DNA of 53,393 nucleotides from a virus: the IMG/VR virus record IMGVR_UViG_3300031997_000012, positions 1 through 53,393 of that record. The stretch is one strand, 5' to 3'. The notes under the pieces are model-generated. The model saw only the letters and a list, made by a program, of their open reading frames with translations, had not been told where the DNA came from and did not search any database. Within the stretch, counting starts at the first letter, position 1, and every line of letters starts with the position of its first letter. The translations under genes and the position numbers were made by a program. Positions 1 through 7,023 of the stretch are shown piece by piece.

Positions 1-332
1 TTTTTCCTAGAACAAGACAAAATCTGTATCTGTCTAAACTTATTAAATAAAGAAGTTTTAAAATATTTATTAAATTCTGTTAACCTTTCAAAAGTAGGAT
101 CCTTAACTCTCCATTTAAATAGACATAAAGATAACGTCAAAAAACCCTCCTCAAAAAAATCCGAAAAAGTATACCTACCCTTCAGTTTAAAAGCAAAACG
201 ATTACCTGCCCAATAAATTAACTTAGAAAAACTTTTAACGATCTGTTCCTCCTTTCTTAAACAAAAGTCAACTAAATGTTCATTCTTAGAAAATCTAACA
301 ACACTATCATACCTTTTTGATACTCTTTTCAC
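1..332 (-). CDS. Possible sigma-factor-like protein (N-terminal part, cut by window edge)
   Basis: The frame is open from a GTG at 330-332 to the window edge, about 110 codons. An AGGAGG site lies about 9 nt before the GTG. The visible part contains an FxxFFEEGFLTLSLCLFKW segment followed by a phenylalanine/tyrosine-rich FNKYFKTSLFNKF segment. This resembles sigma-70 region 2 (acidic-Glu-Gly, then FDP-like, then YF-x-x-x-x-x-N), as seen in phage sigma factors of the T4 gp55 type. It would direct host RNA polymerase to phage promoters. It starts 16 nt after the radical-SAM stop, so it is probably co-transcribed. The resemblance is weak and region 4 is outside the window. It could be an unrelated helical protein. 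Confidence 0.5.
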   Translation of the reverse strand, partial: MKRVSKRYDSVVRFSKNEHLVDFCLRKEEQIVKSFSKLIYWAGNRFAFKLKGRYTFSDFFEEGFLTLSLCLFKWRVKDPTFERLTEFNKYFKTSLFNKFRQIQILSCSRK

Positions 333-348
333 TACCTTTACCCTCCTC

Positions 349-1473
349 TCATACTGAATATAACGGACACTGCCTTTCTAAAGAAAGTAACTTGTCCCTA
401 AATTTAGCTAATTTTGAGTTAAACCAAATAGCATTAAAATTTTTGGACTTAACTACATCTAAACCTTCTTTCCAATCGCCAACACCCTCAGAAAAAGAGC
501 AAGGAAAACCCTGCCCTATAGAGTTAATGTAGAAACTCATAAGGGAACTTTCACAAGGTTCGGTAAATGTTACTAGTTTTTCATAATCTTTTCTATCTTT
601 TATAGCACTTAAAAATTTATGACAAGAACAACTATCCATACCTACTGGAATACTGTGTTCAAAAGATAAATTAATTATTTCTTTAAACTGTTCATTTGAT
701 AATGAATTATAGTTTTCTCCTCTCCCTTTCTTTTTTAAAGATAACAAAATAATAGCATTTAACCCTTTTAATCTAGCATCGGTTTTATAATCAATAAATG
801 TTTCTTTAATTTGATCAAATGTTTCCACTGCCACTAATTGATGGATATTGCACTGCTTCATTCCTCTATCTACTAATTTTTTTACTGAATTATAGCAATA
901 ATTTTTATTACTATATCTAGAAACTGCAACTGCTCCCATTACGTTAACCAGTTTATCAGCCACATTATCTGAAATATCTGCCACTGTAATATTAGGTATA
1001 ATTCCGTTATCCCTTGAATATTTAGCCATTTTCCATAAATCAGGATTTGATTCTGCCTGAGCATCTGCACCAAAGGCCAGCTGATTTATTATATTATGCT
1101 CTTTCATCTTATCTATAATAGTTTTAAACATTTCAAAAGACATATTACTTTTATTATTAGGACTATTTGACTTGTAGCAAAATGAACAAGGAATTCCACC
1201 AGGACCTTTACAAATATCGGTTATTTCAATATCTAATATCTCATTAAATGGAGCCATTACAGAATCTTCTTTTAAAGTTCTGCCCCATCTGACAAAAAAC
1301 CCTGTTTTCTTGTTAAAATTATAGTTGTAATCTTTAGAACGAATAATCTTAAAATTAGAATTTTCGTGTATCAGGATACCCTGAATATCCCTTGAATCAC
1401 TAGAAACGTTATTATTCCTTTTACTCGTTACTAGATTCTGTCTTATCCAGGCATATATTTTATTTATCATCAT
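349..1473 (-). CDS. Radical SAM enzyme (phage type, CX7CX2C cluster)
   Basis: The 374-residue protein has C88, C96 and C99 in an ICKGPGGIPCSFCYKSN context. The following aromatic residue after the third cysteine is typical of radical-SAM [4Fe-4S] sites, but the spacing is CX7CX2C instead of CX3CX2C. Further cysteines sit in CSCHKF, PCESS, FPCSFSEG and at RQCPLYSV near the C-terminus, suggesting a SPASM-like auxiliary-cluster or metal region. From memory, similar CKGxGGxPCxFCYKSN proteins recur in phage sequence, with no assigned reaction. The start lies in GAAAGGAGCATGATG, overlapping the upstream stop, so it is translationally coupled to the SNSSSISF protein. It probably modifies a peptide or protein, perhaps that partner; the substrate is inference. 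Confidence 0.8.
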   Translation of the reverse strand: MMINKIYAWIRQNLVTSKRNNNVSSDSRDIQGILIHENSNFKIIRSKDYNYNFNKKTGFFVRWGRTLKEDSVMAPFNEILDIEITDICKGPGGIPCSFCYKSNSPNNKSNMSFEMFKTIIDKMKEHNIINQLAFGADAQAESNPDLWKMAKYSRDNGIIPNITVADISDNVADKLVNVMGAVAVSRYSNKNYCYNSVKKLVDRGMKQCNIHQLVAVETFDQIKETFIDYKTDARLKGLNAIILLSLKKKGRGENYNSLSNEQFKEIINLSFEHSIPVGMDSCSCHKFLSAIKDRKDYEKLVTFTEPCESSLMSFYINSIGQGFPCSFSEGVGDWKEGLDVVKSKNFNAIWFNSKLAKFRDKLLSLERQCPLYSV

Positions 1474-1829
1474 GCTCCTTTCAAGTACTCTTCAAATAAT
1501 TTGTATGAGCCGAATCGGTCTTTAACTTTCTGTTCAATCTCTTTCTTAGTTAAACCAGATTCTTTCAAGAGATAATTTAGAACAAGATCATTCGAAAGAG
1601 TATCTAAATTACATATAGGACAAAATTCTATGGGAGTAGAATATCTATCATCAAGCTTGTCCTTAAGCTCCTTGTATACGTGACTATCACAAACAGTATG
1701 ACCATTTTTACATACAAACATATATGCATCCTCTAAACATAAATCCCAGTCACTTTCTATATTACCGCACACATGACACATAAAGCTAATCGAACTACTG
1801 TTACTTACAAATCCTGTTCTAATTTTCAT
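1470..1829 (-). CDS. Small zinc-ribbon protein with N-terminal GFVSNSSSISF motif
   Basis: This 119-residue protein begins MKIRTGFVSNSSSISF and is followed by CHVCGN, a CKNGHTVC-x2-H segment and a CPIC pair, suggesting two zinc-binding knuckles. The C-terminal 40 residues are helical and charged. N-termini of the form Kx(R/K)xGFVSNSSSSSF recur, as far as I recall, at the front of otherwise unrelated phage and bacterial proteins; no function is established that I know of. Its stop overlaps the start of the radical-SAM gene, so the two are made together. A precursor-and-maturase or carrier-and-enzyme relation is therefore plausible but inferred. The start is supported by AAAGGAG upstream. Confidence 0.7.
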   Translation of the reverse strand: MKIRTGFVSNSSSISFMCHVCGNIESDWDLCLEDAYMFVCKNGHTVCDSHVYKELKDKLDDRYSTPIEFCPICNLDTLSNDLVLNYLLKESGLTKKEIEQKVKDRFGSYKLFEEYLKGA

Positions 1830-1926
1830 ACTATTCTCCTTTCATCCTATGTTAGACTTCGGTTTAATTTTTCTATAGACCCCCTACAGAATCGATCTAT
1901 CAAACCATCCGCCGCTGAGCTCAAAC

Positions 1927-2091
1927 GTTAGCTTGCAAATACTACGGAAGTTTCACCGTCAGAGCTGGAGTTGTCTTTCAACAACTCAATCCATTTCTGG
2001 ATTACGCTTTATTATTCGGTTGCGTTATCTGCAAGCTAACAAATTACTGGATCTGTATAATCAGTTGTTATCGGTGACTGAAATTTATACA
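1927..2091 (-). ncRNA. Compact multi-helix structured RNA (candidate)
   Basis: An 11-bp perfect inverted repeat (GTTAGCTTGCA at 1927-1937 against 2030-2040) closes a domain with four internal hairpins. They are ACGG/CCGT (1944-1959), GAGTTGT/ACAACTC (1968-1987), AATCCA/TGGATT (1988-2003) and ACGC/GCGT (2004-2025). The last three abut one another. Read on the minus strand, the AATCCA hairpin has a GAAA (GNRA) tetraloop, which favours that strand. A further stem pairs 2054-2065 with 2077-2091 (7 bp plus 5 bp) just outside. The element fills the gap between two minus-strand genes ahead of the SNSSSISF/radical-SAM pair. It could be a cis-regulatory leader or a processed small RNA. I do not recognise an existing family. 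Confidence 0.6.
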
Positions 2092-2289
2092 CTTGTTATT
2101 AGGCATTACATTTATGCTGACTTCATCTGTAGAATACAGATCACAACCATAGAAAATTAAATGCCTACTTGGACCGAGGGTAAACCATGATCGTTCCTTA
2201 CAGACAAAACAACAATCAACCTCCGATAACAAGTCATTCGAGCGGACATTTGATAGTCCGTTATTTTTCTTGGTCTTAGTCTCTTTCAT
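2068..2289 (-). CDS. Small cysteine-containing hypothetical protein (73 aa)
   Basis: Begins MKETKTKKNNG and contains CCFVCKERSWF and GCDLY, a possible partial zinc knuckle. I do not recognise a family. The start at 2289 is preferred because GGGAGGGG lies just upstream and because it overlaps the end of the preceding 55-residue gene by 14 nt. The frame could also extend upstream to 2349, but that would overlap most of the neighbour. Its last codons run into the outer stem of the structured RNA at 2054-2091, so that stem may affect termination or mRNA stability. Confidence 0.5.
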   Translation of the reverse strand: MKETKTKKNNGLSNVRSNDLLSEVDCCFVCKERSWFTLGPSRHLIFYGCDLYSTDEVSINVMPNNKCINFSHR

Positions 2290-2443
2290 TTCCCCTCCCG
2301 CTATGGTATAACCAATCATTCGAGTTGATGGCCAATAAATATTGGTCACAACTCAATTCTACGTTATCTGATAATGATATTGCATTTGCCACATTTCCAA
2401 TATAGAACAGCGGTTCTGCTTTTTCAAAAGTTTCCGTTTTCAT
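2276..2443 (-). CDS. Hypothetical small protein (55 aa)
   Basis: An ATG at 2443 overlaps the RNA-ligase stop as ATGA and is preceded by GGAGGTG. The product begins MKTETFEKAEPLFYIGN and ends GRGNERD. No motif, membrane segment or metal site is visible. Gene support comes from the strong ribosome site, the ATGA coupling upstream and the overlap with the next start downstream. Function is unknown. Confidence 0.6.
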   Translation of the reverse strand: MKTETFEKAEPLFYIGNVANAISLSDNVELSCDQYLLAINSNDWLYHSGRGNERD

Positions 2444-3339
2444 CCTACACCTCCTTTCAGTTCTCGACTTAATTTTTCTTTAAAAAGAATTGCCGTTCTT
2501 TTTCCAACTGCCTTTCTAACTTCTTTAGAATTTATTATTTCATCTACCCCTTCTCTGGATATATCTTCAATCATAGTTTTTATAATAAGTCCCATGTGTT
2601 CTATAGAGACTTCTGTTTGCAGTTCACTTCTCAACTTATCCAAAACATGTTCCAGCCTCATCCGAGTAACCCATTCGATAGCTACTTCATCTGCTTCATC
2701 TAAAATCTTTAATTTATTGCTATCAATAGGACGAGGAGTTTTAGTTTCACTAAACTCTTCATTTTTATACTTAGAAATAACCCTATTACCATTTTTAGTA
2801 AACTCATATAACGGTCTTAAAACAATACCCTCTCTCATTTTCCAGGAATCTGAATTATTTCTATCCGATATACCGTTCCTAAAGGCCTGCTCTGAAGGAG
2901 TTAAACGCTCCTTATCTAAATCTTGAATATCCGTTGTTATTTTCCTATAGTGAACAAATTCTAATCCTAGTGTTAGTGCCACAGATTCAGCATTAGGCAC
3001 ATTTAACCATATTTCGTCAATCCTTACCTCGAAAGCAACAAACTTTAAATTAGGACCGTAAGTCTTACTCATGCCCTGACATTTTCCTCCATAGGCTTCC
3101 CCAAATACAACGATCTCATTCTTGATAAAATTGAAAAGAAACTTTTCTTTTAAAAAATCCTCATTAAATAATAATTTAAACTGTGCGTGATTAGCACCCC
3201 CTGCAAAAAAGCTTAAACTACCATCAGTTTTCCATGAAATATGTGCTGATGTCCCATGTATCTTTTCCATAGCATAGCACTCTTTAAAAAGAAAAATATC
3301 TCTATTTTTGTAAAGATTATCTATTGATAGATAAGACAT
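2440..3339 (-). CDS. RNA ligase, Rnl2-like
   Basis: The 299-residue protein carries the nucleotidyltransferase motifs of ATP-dependent RNA ligases. Motif I is MEKIHGTSAHI with the predicted AMP-accepting K26, motif III-like is VVFGEAYGGK, motif IV is MREGIVLRP, and motif V is VISKYKN. Length and order match the T4 Rnl2/RNA-editing ligase family with a helical C-terminal extension. The family seals nicks or ends in RNA through enzyme-AMP and RNA-adenylate intermediates, often repairing tRNA cut by host defences. It is preceded by AAGGAGG and sits in the small-gene accessory region, with a DNA ligase and another ligase-fold protein nearby. Its RNA substrate is not evident from the sequence. Confidence 0.85.
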   Translation of the reverse strand: MSYLSIDNLYKNRDIFLFKECYAMEKIHGTSAHISWKTDGSLSFFAGGANHAQFKLLFNEDFLKEKFLFNFIKNEIVVFGEAYGGKCQGMSKTYGPNLKFVAFEVRIDEIWLNVPNAESVALTLGLEFVHYRKITTDIQDLDKERLTPSEQAFRNGISDRNNSDSWKMREGIVLRPLYEFTKNGNRVISKYKNEEFSETKTPRPIDSNKLKILDEADEVAIEWVTRMRLEHVLDKLRSELQTEVSIEHMGLIIKTMIEDISREGVDEIINSKEVRKAVGKRTAILFKEKLSRELKGGVG

Positions 3340-3383
3340 AGTACCTCCTTAAAAGTGATGGAAAATTTATCCACCACTAAAGA

Positions 3384-6128
3384 TCATTCAAATACCTTTG
3401 AAACTAAATCCTTTATTTCTTCTATGCCAACTGGTTTTCCAAGAATATATCCTACATTATACTTTGATCTCTCCTCATTAAAACCCGAAGAGCCCCAACC
3501 AGAAATAACTGCAACCTTCATAGGATATTTATCCTTAATCTCTTCAGCTAATTGCCAACCATTCATCTCTGGCATTCCTATATCCGTAATCATCAAATCA
3601 TACTTATTTCTTCTAAGCAATTCCAGGGCCTCCTTTCCACTACCAGCTACATCACCAGAATATCCCAAAATTTCTAAAAACATTTTACCTATATTTCTCA
3701 ATTCTACCTCATCATCTACCCATAACACTTTAGCAGTTTTAGAAATAGCAGCTTTCTTTTCTTTTTGAAATTTCTTCACTCCTAATGGAAATGTTAACTC
3801 CATTGTTGTTCCTTTACCAATCTCTGAATTTTTAACAAATATTTTTCCACCATGATCTCTAACAATTCCAAAAACAGCACTCATTCCGAGACCCCTGCCT
3901 ACTTCAAAACCTTTGGTTGTAAAGAATGGCTGAAAAATACGTTTTATGATGCTCTCATGCATTCCTATACCAGTATCAGAAATTCTAACACAAATTTCGT
4001 TATCTTCAATACTGGTTTCCAGAACTATCTTTCCACCATTAGGCATTGCTTCAAGCCCGTTCTTAATAACATTATGGAAAACACTAGTAAGTTCCCCTTC
4101 ATTTCCATCAATAAGCTCTATTTTTCCAAATGATTTCTGAATCGAAAATGTCAACCCTTTCTTTTCAGCACTATCTTTCCATAAAGGACGAAGTTGAAGA
4201 GTAACTTCATTCAGAATGTCATGCAAGTCTAAAGATTTATATACATTATTTTGTTCTTTTTGAGCAAATCGTTGAAGCTGCCGAACCCGAGCTGCGGCAT
4301 CCTTAGCCGCTCTTCTAGAAGAGTTGATAAAAGTAACTACTTCTTGAGAAAGATCCGGACTTAGTAATGCCAGATCCAAATTCCCAAAAATCATCTGAAG
4401 ACTATTATTAAAGTCGTGTGCAACTCCTATAGACATTTCCCCAACTGCAGCTAAACGTTCTGATTCCAGCAAAATCTTCTCAAGCTTCTTTTGCTCAGTA
4501 ATATCACGGATAATAACTACATCCGCCAGCTTTCCCTGCAAATGAATGATACTCCCACTTGTTTCAACAACTATTTTTTCCCCACTTTTTTTCACTAAAA
4601 TAATTTCAAATAATGGAGAAAGTTCTTTACCTAACATTCTCTTCTTATATCTTTCTAATACCAATTCCAAACTTTCAGATATAATAAAGTTTTTCAAAGG
4701 CATACCCTTAGCTTCTTCAACTGTATAACCCAACATATTTGTAAAGCCTGTATTTGAAAATTCAACAACACCGTCCTGTAATATCACAATAGCATCATTA
4801 GCTTTCTCAACAACTATTCTATACTTCTCTTCACTCTCCTGTAATGCCATATCAAGTTGCTTACGATCCGTAATATCCATAATAAATCCCTGAAATCCCG
4901 TTAATTCACCATCAGTAAATACTGGCAAACTATGCATACGAATAAAACATCTACTGCCATCACCTCTAAATAAAGAATATTCTGCTGGAGTTGTGACTCC
5001 TCCATTAATAATATTATTTACATTAATTTGCATACGTTCTCGATCTTCAGGTACTATCAAATCAAAACCATTCAGACCTCGTTCAAACTGTTCCTTTGTA
5101 TATCTGAATAACGAAAATGCTTTTCTGTTTACATATATCAATTTTCCGTTTCTATCCATCTCAAAAAGAGTTAAAGGTAATGATTCAGCGAAGTTTTGAA
5201 ACCTCTCTTCTTTTTCATTTAAAATCTTATCGACTTTCAACTTCTGATTAGTAACATCTCTAACAATACCATAAAACCCTATCGATTTACCTAAACTATT
5301 TTTTAGTAAAGATACCGAGGTCTCAACATATCGTTTCATCCCATCTTTTGTAATAATCTCCCAATCGAATTCTTTAGTGGGTTCCCCTGTTTTGTAAACT
5401 TTATTGAAGGCTCGAAACAATTTTTTACGTTCCTCTTGATCTGTGTATTGTTGGTTACCCATACCCATCATTTCATCTTTGGAGTAACCCAACATTCGGC
5501 ACAGAGAATCATTAAAGAAGGTGAAATTACCGGCAATATCCACCTCAAAGTAGCCCTCCTCAATGTTTTCAAGAATCGTTCGATATTTCTTCTCACTTTC
5601 TAACAGAACCCCCTCTACCTGGACTAACTCAGTGACATCATGACCAATACCCCGAAATCCAATTGGATTGCCCTTTTTATCCAGCATTAAAGATGCTGTC
5701 AATTGATGAAAATTATGAGTTCCATCTTTTTTAATCACTTCATAACCAAACTTTCTTACTGATTTTCCTGTTTTATAAATTTGTTCAAAAACAGAAAAGA
5801 TTTCCTTAGCTGATTTTGGAGACATATAGTCTCTGTTGTTCATCCCAATCAGTTCATCCTTAGAATATCCCAGAATATTCACCAATGCATTATTAAAAAA
5901 TACAAAATTACCTTTAAGATCAACCTCGAAATATGCCTCATTTATGCTTTCTAGAAGATTTTGATACTTCTCCTTAGATTCAAAGAAAGCATTTTCCTCT
6001 AAGTTGCGTCGCAAAAGTTCAGTAGCATCATGTCCCATGCCACCAAAAAAATAACACTTCTCATCTTCTGTCTCAAAATATTCTTTAGTAATATTAATTA
6101 CTTTCTTATTTTTGAAATTCAAGTCCAT
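3384..6128 (-). CDS. Soluble multi-PAS hybrid sensor histidine kinase
   Basis: The 914-residue protein has four PAS/PAC units (about 52-170, 178-298, 305-428, 433-550), a dimerisation/H-box (AHDFNN, H571), an N-box (IKNGLEAM, N690), G1 (SDTGIGM, D718) and G2 (GRGLGMS). It ends in a receiver domain with acidic D805/D806, phospho-acceptor D849 (ITDIGMP), S876 and K898. All catalytic residues look intact. No membrane segment is visible, so it should sense a cytoplasmic signal. Residues 26-40 (FFGGMGHDATELLRR) look like the end of a fifth PAC motif (compare FRGIGHDVTEL later in the same protein), implying N-terminal truncation of a longer kinase. Full hybrid kinases are rare in phages; no partner regulator is present. 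Confidence 0.92.
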   Translation of the reverse strand: MDLNFKNKKVINITKEYFETEDEKCYFFGGMGHDATELLRRNLEENAFFESKEKYQNLLESINEAYFEVDLKGNFVFFNNALVNILGYSKDELIGMNNRDYMSPKSAKEIFSVFEQIYKTGKSVRKFGYEVIKKDGTHNFHQLTASLMLDKKGNPIGFRGIGHDVTELVQVEGVLLESEKKYRTILENIEEGYFEVDIAGNFTFFNDSLCRMLGYSKDEMMGMGNQQYTDQEERKKLFRAFNKVYKTGEPTKEFDWEIITKDGMKRYVETSVSLLKNSLGKSIGFYGIVRDVTNQKLKVDKILNEKEERFQNFAESLPLTLFEMDRNGKLIYVNRKAFSLFRYTKEQFERGLNGFDLIVPEDRERMQINVNNIINGGVTTPAEYSLFRGDGSRCFIRMHSLPVFTDGELTGFQGFIMDITDRKQLDMALQESEEKYRIVVEKANDAIVILQDGVVEFSNTGFTNMLGYTVEEAKGMPLKNFIISESLELVLERYKKRMLGKELSPLFEIILVKKSGEKIVVETSGSIIHLQGKLADVVIIRDITEQKKLEKILLESERLAAVGEMSIGVAHDFNNSLQMIFGNLDLALLSPDLSQEVVTFINSSRRAAKDAAARVRQLQRFAQKEQNNVYKSLDLHDILNEVTLQLRPLWKDSAEKKGLTFSIQKSFGKIELIDGNEGELTSVFHNVIKNGLEAMPNGGKIVLETSIEDNEICVRISDTGIGMHESIIKRIFQPFFTTKGFEVGRGLGMSAVFGIVRDHGGKIFVKNSEIGKGTTMELTFPLGVKKFQKEKKAAISKTAKVLWVDDEVELRNIGKMFLEILGYSGDVAGSGKEALELLRRNKYDLMITDIGMPEMNGWQLAEEIKDKYPMKVAVISGWGSSGFNEERSKYNVGYILGKPVGIEEIKDLVSKVFE

Positions 6129-6238
6129 TTTTTCACCTCCGTTAACACACTAAATAGAAATCCAAAAATCACAACACAAATAGATACACTGATGAAACTT
6201 CCTATAATAAAACCAGCCCAAAATGGATTAAAATTCAT
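6119..6238 (-). CDS. Small single-span membrane protein (39 aa)
   Basis: The ATG at 6238 follows AAAGGAGGTAGCT. The product starts MNFNPFWAGFIIG and contains one strongly hydrophobic segment (about residues 8-32) followed by a basic KK tail. Its last codons overlap the start of the histidine kinase, so the two are probably translationally coupled. It could anchor or regulate that soluble kinase, though this is inference from position only. The family is unknown. Confidence 0.6.
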   Translation of the reverse strand: MNFNPFWAGFIIGSFISVSICVVIFGFLFSVLTEVKKWT

Positions 6239-6250
6239 AGCTACCTCCTT

Positions 6251-6571
6251 TCATAGATCATGGACAATGGCCCTGCGTGTGAACAAATCAATCATCTCCC
6301 CAAAACATTTTTCACAATACAAACAATCCTCAAACTTTGACAAAGACAACATTTCACCACAACCATCACATCCCTGATTCCTGTAATCATTCGTACCACA
6401 ACACTCAGTCTCAACTTTCCAATCGATAACGCCACCAAATCCATCATCAAAAGAATAATCTACTGCTTCAAGTTGAGTTGGTTTAAGACACTCAAGACAC
6501 ATAACTTCTACTCCTGCCTGATTTTGTGCTGCTATTCGTGATCCTCGATATATCGTTCCAGTCATTACCAT
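6251..6571 (-). CDS. Zinc-ribbon hypothetical protein (106 aa)
   Basis: Contains at least three cysteine pairs: CLEC, ECCG, then CDGC and CLYCEKC, the usual layout of two zinc ribbons. The N-terminus (TGTIYRGSR) looks like a short beta-rich segment. The start at 6571 follows AAAGGAGG. It ends 12 nt before the small membrane protein. The family is not recognised; zinc-ribbon proteins of this size in phages may bind nucleic acids or host proteins. Confidence 0.6.
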   Translation of the reverse strand: MVMTGTIYRGSRIAAQNQAGVEVMCLECLKPTQLEAVDYSFDDGFGGVIDWKVETECCGTNDYRNQGCDGCGEMLSLSKFEDCLYCEKCFGEMIDLFTRRAIVHDL

Positions 6572-6616
6572 CTTAACTTTATCCTCCTTTCGGGTTTTTA
6601 TTTTTTAAAAAAGCTT

Positions 6617-6973
6617 CTATTCTACTGCGAAAGAACGTCCAAACCGTTTCTTCACATTTACCAGTCTGCCATACTGGAAATCCTTAAAAAAATGCTTTTC
6701 TATATTAGACGATACTTCGCTCCAGGCAGCATCCACCTCCTTGATAACCTCCGTAGTCCTTATGGCCAACTCCTCAGCTATAAACTTTCCAAGGAAATCT
6801 CTTCTATGCTCACAAAAATAACCATCATCGTGCATACACACTACTCCATATTTCAACCAATCAGTGGGACGAGGTACATCTAAGGAAACAAGATGTGCAA
6901 AATAATCAACTTCTTCCTTCACAGGTAATTCTTCAGCTAACCGAATCTCCCAAGACTCTAAATCTCTAATCAT
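6617..6973 (-). CDS. Hypothetical protein (118 aa)
   Basis: The start at 6973 (MIRDLESWEIRLAEEL) is preferred because GAAAGGAG precedes it at normal spacing. The longer frame from a TTG at 7027 has no ribosome site. The product is acidic and helical, with VCMHDDGYFCEHRRDFLGKF near the middle; that His/Cys/Asp cluster could bind a metal. I do not recognise the family. It begins about 50 nt after the DNA ligase stop. Confidence 0.55.
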   Translation of the reverse strand: MIRDLESWEIRLAEELPVKEEVDYFAHLVSLDVPRPTDWLKYGVVCMHDDGYFCEHRRDFLGKFIAEELAIRTTEVIKEVDAAWSEVSSNIEKHFFKDFQYGRLVNVKKRFGRSFAVE

Positions 6974-7023
6974 TTCTTTTTTCTCCTTTCTTTGGTAGAT
7001 CATACCAGATTCAAATGTAATGC

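Noticed and set aside
1933-2160. Plus-strand ORF over the structured RNA
   Set aside because: No ribosome site or homology pattern; the interval is explained by base-paired stems.
3355-3768. Plus-strand reading frames opposite the histidine kinase and other large genes
   Set aside because: They are antisense shadows: all lack ribosome sites and recognisable domains, while the minus-strand genes have conserved motifs.
3384-6128. Histidine kinase as host contamination or chimeric assembly
   Set aside because: Flanking spacing, ribosome sites, strand, base composition and overlap with a small upstream gene match the phage neighbours, so no junction is evident.
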